In this document: positions 5,503 through 5,574 of the stretch, piece by piece | How positions within the stretch are numbered: position 1 is the first letter of the stretch | How the letters are laid out: each line of letters begins with the position of its first letter | DNA from: Desulfobacterales bacterium | Lineage (GTDB): Bacteria; Desulfobacterota; Desulfobacteria; Desulfobacterales; JAFDCJ01 | Length of the DNA: 5,574 nucleotides | Direction of reading: 5' to 3' | NCBI GenBank assembly: GCA_029939875.1 | Contig: JAOZSC010000203.1 | Span: forward strand, 1 to 5,574 | Position numbers and translations under genes: made by a program | The notes under the pieces: generated by a model | What the model was told of the DNA's origin: nothing | The model's input: only the letters and a program-made list of their open reading frames with translations | Databases searched by the model: none

Positions 5503-5574
5503 GAGTTGCTTTCCTGGTATCGCTTTTTTAAGTGGCCCCGGAGCATTCGGCAGTTAAGGACCGTCCACTTGCCG
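5503..5574 (-). other. Leader or gap upstream of rpsK with inverted repeats
   Basis: These 72 bases show no recognisable end of rpsM. They contain the rpsK ribosome binding site (AGGA, 5515-5512) and two overlapping inverted repeats: AAGTGG (5530-5535) with CCACTT (5565-5570), and CGGCA (5548-5552) with TGCCG (5570-5574). In the mRNA direction the larger one is followed by A residues, not T, so it is not a terminator. The region is cut by the window edge. Confidence 0.35.

Overview
The window comes from a Gram-negative bacterium, most likely a Desulfobacterota (former Deltaproteobacteria) relative. That placement is inferred from protein style: an S4 with four zinc-type cysteines, an alpha subunit beginning like deltaproteobacterial ones, a remnant of a receiver protein, and short-unit repeats in the intergenic gaps. 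No sequence search was possible, so it is not proven. Nothing here looks like phage, plasmid, transposon, CRISPR, tRNA or rRNA.

Right two thirds (about 2445-5574, minus strand): the 3' end of the main ribosomal protein gene cluster, in the order rpsK (S11), rpsD (S4), rpoA (RNA polymerase alpha), rplQ (L17). This is the classic alpha-operon tail, and it ends in a strong stem-loop terminator at about 2379-2412. The genes are ordinary, with three exceptions. L17 is about twice its usual length because of a 138-residue lysine-rich tail. rpsD starts with TTG behind a very strong ribosome binding site. The rpsK-rpsD gap holds an array of degenerate octamers that folds back on a second array to give a long helix in the mRNA.

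Middle (1234-2220, plus strand): a protein with a double thioredoxin-like fold, one CxxC motif, and a C-terminal HEAT-like helical region. It converges on rplQ and shares the bidirectional terminator. Between the two genes lies a second inverted repeat built of octamers with a different consensus.

Left end (1-1112, minus strand): the alpha subunit of a family I CoA-transferase (GctA/IpdA type). Immediately upstream is a broken response-regulator gene that keeps its ribosome binding site and the first receiver strand but has lost the rest of the domain. Its apparent C-terminal reading frame ends in TGATG, overlapping the CoA-transferase start. This operon and the thioredoxin/HEAT gene diverge from a roughly 120-base gap in which two overlapping, face-to-face promoters can be drawn.

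I do not see a complete new biological system. The best leads are the octamer-built inverted repeats, the L17 tail, and the receiver remnant coupled to the CoA-transferase.
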